A program made the translations under genes and the position numbers. The notes beneath the pieces are model-generated. The model was not told where the DNA came from and searched no databases. It worked only from the letters and a program-made list of their open reading frames with translations. DNA of 34,169 nt from Frankia canadensis (GTDB taxonomy: Bacteria; Actinomycetota; Actinomycetes; Frankiales; Frankiaceae), in assembly GCF_900197875.1 (NCBI RefSeq), contig NZ_FZMO01000523.1, forward strand, positions 1 to 34,169, in the 5' to 3' direction. How positions within the stretch are numbered: the first letter of the stretch is position 1; every line of letters begins with the position of its first letter. Below are positions 33,903 through 34,169 of this stretch, in pieces.

Positions 33903-34169
33903 GGGCAACCCTCGATGCTCGGAGGCGACGCTCGGGAGGCTCGGGAACGGTCGGCCGCGTCCGTTCGTGGACGCTCCACCAGGTGCGCCACACGTTAAGC
34001 ATTGAAGGAATTACTTACAGCTATCGAAGCTCCTGGAGTCCGAGTTATTCACTACGGACAGTTGCTCCCGCCGGCAATTTCCGCATCCTCCGGGCGGGCG
34101 CGTGGCAACCTGCGCGTGCCCGCGCGCCCCTGGGTGAAGCCGCGCGAAGCGGGGCGGACGAGGTGGGGC
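33903..34169. other. Upstream region of the GH25 gene
   Basis: About 265 bp to the window edge. The stretch 33990-34080 is markedly less GC-rich than its surroundings and probably holds the minus-strand promoter. TTGCCG followed after 17 bp by TAGTGA is a weak candidate. A 5-bp dyad (GTCCG 34038-34042, CGGAC 34055-34059) lies within it. No gene seen in the last 110 bp. Confidence 0.4.

Overview
The window is very GC-rich. It has actinobacterial codon usage, frequent GTG starts, 4-base ATGA/GTGA overlaps, menaquinone genes, a 14-subunit complex I operon and a 6C small RNA. These point to a high-GC actinobacterium. The long Pro/Ala/Gly-rich extensions and the gene set resemble Frankia or another Frankiales member, but the genus is inference. 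I see no insertion sequence, prophage, CRISPR array or integrase. This is core chromosome, read with high confidence for most genes.

Layout. At 1-429 lies the 3' end of a menaquinone methyltransferase (menG/ubiE), converging on a dienelactone hydrolase (461-1177, minus). A 490-bp divergent region with several dyads and direct repeats leads to a geranylgeranyl-reductase-type flavoprotein (1668-2996), probably MenJ. The nuoA-N operon fills 3191-19730 in canonical order and is almost gapless. It ends 7 bp before a trans-polyprenyl diphosphate synthase (19738-20754). Complex I is therefore flanked by genes for making, methylating and saturating the menaquinone tail, that is, for its own electron acceptor.

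A strong hairpin near 20934-20967 separates this from a minus-strand block. That block holds a 720-residue Ser/Thr/Pro/Ala-rich single-span membrane protein of unknown function (20983-23145), and korB-korA (23666-26607), an oxygen-tolerant-type 2-oxoacid:ferredoxin oxidoreductase with its own long-stem terminator. Divergent from korA is a Rossmann-like/DUF2520 protein (27114-28235), followed by htpX (28384-29256).

Between htpX and the converging yajQ (29549-30037) is a 6C RNA: two hairpins that both present the loop AACCCCCCA. A tRNA-Tyr(GTA) follows, then a shared terminator, pyrE (minus), an AIG2/gamma-glutamylcyclotransferase-like gene, a DUF7144-type membrane protein and a secreted GH25 lysozyme with LGFP-like C-terminal repeats.

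The most unusual theme is low-complexity expansion of otherwise conserved proteins. Examples are the tails of NuoB, NuoE, NuoH, NuoI and NuoJ, an 85-90-residue insert in NuoM, and pentapeptide repeats in the AIG2-like and 720-residue proteins. Several are encoded by in-frame tandem repeats of 9 or 15 bp. I found no convincing new multi-gene system. The best leads are the 6C locus, the menJ leader palindrome, the NuoM insert and the 720-residue protein.
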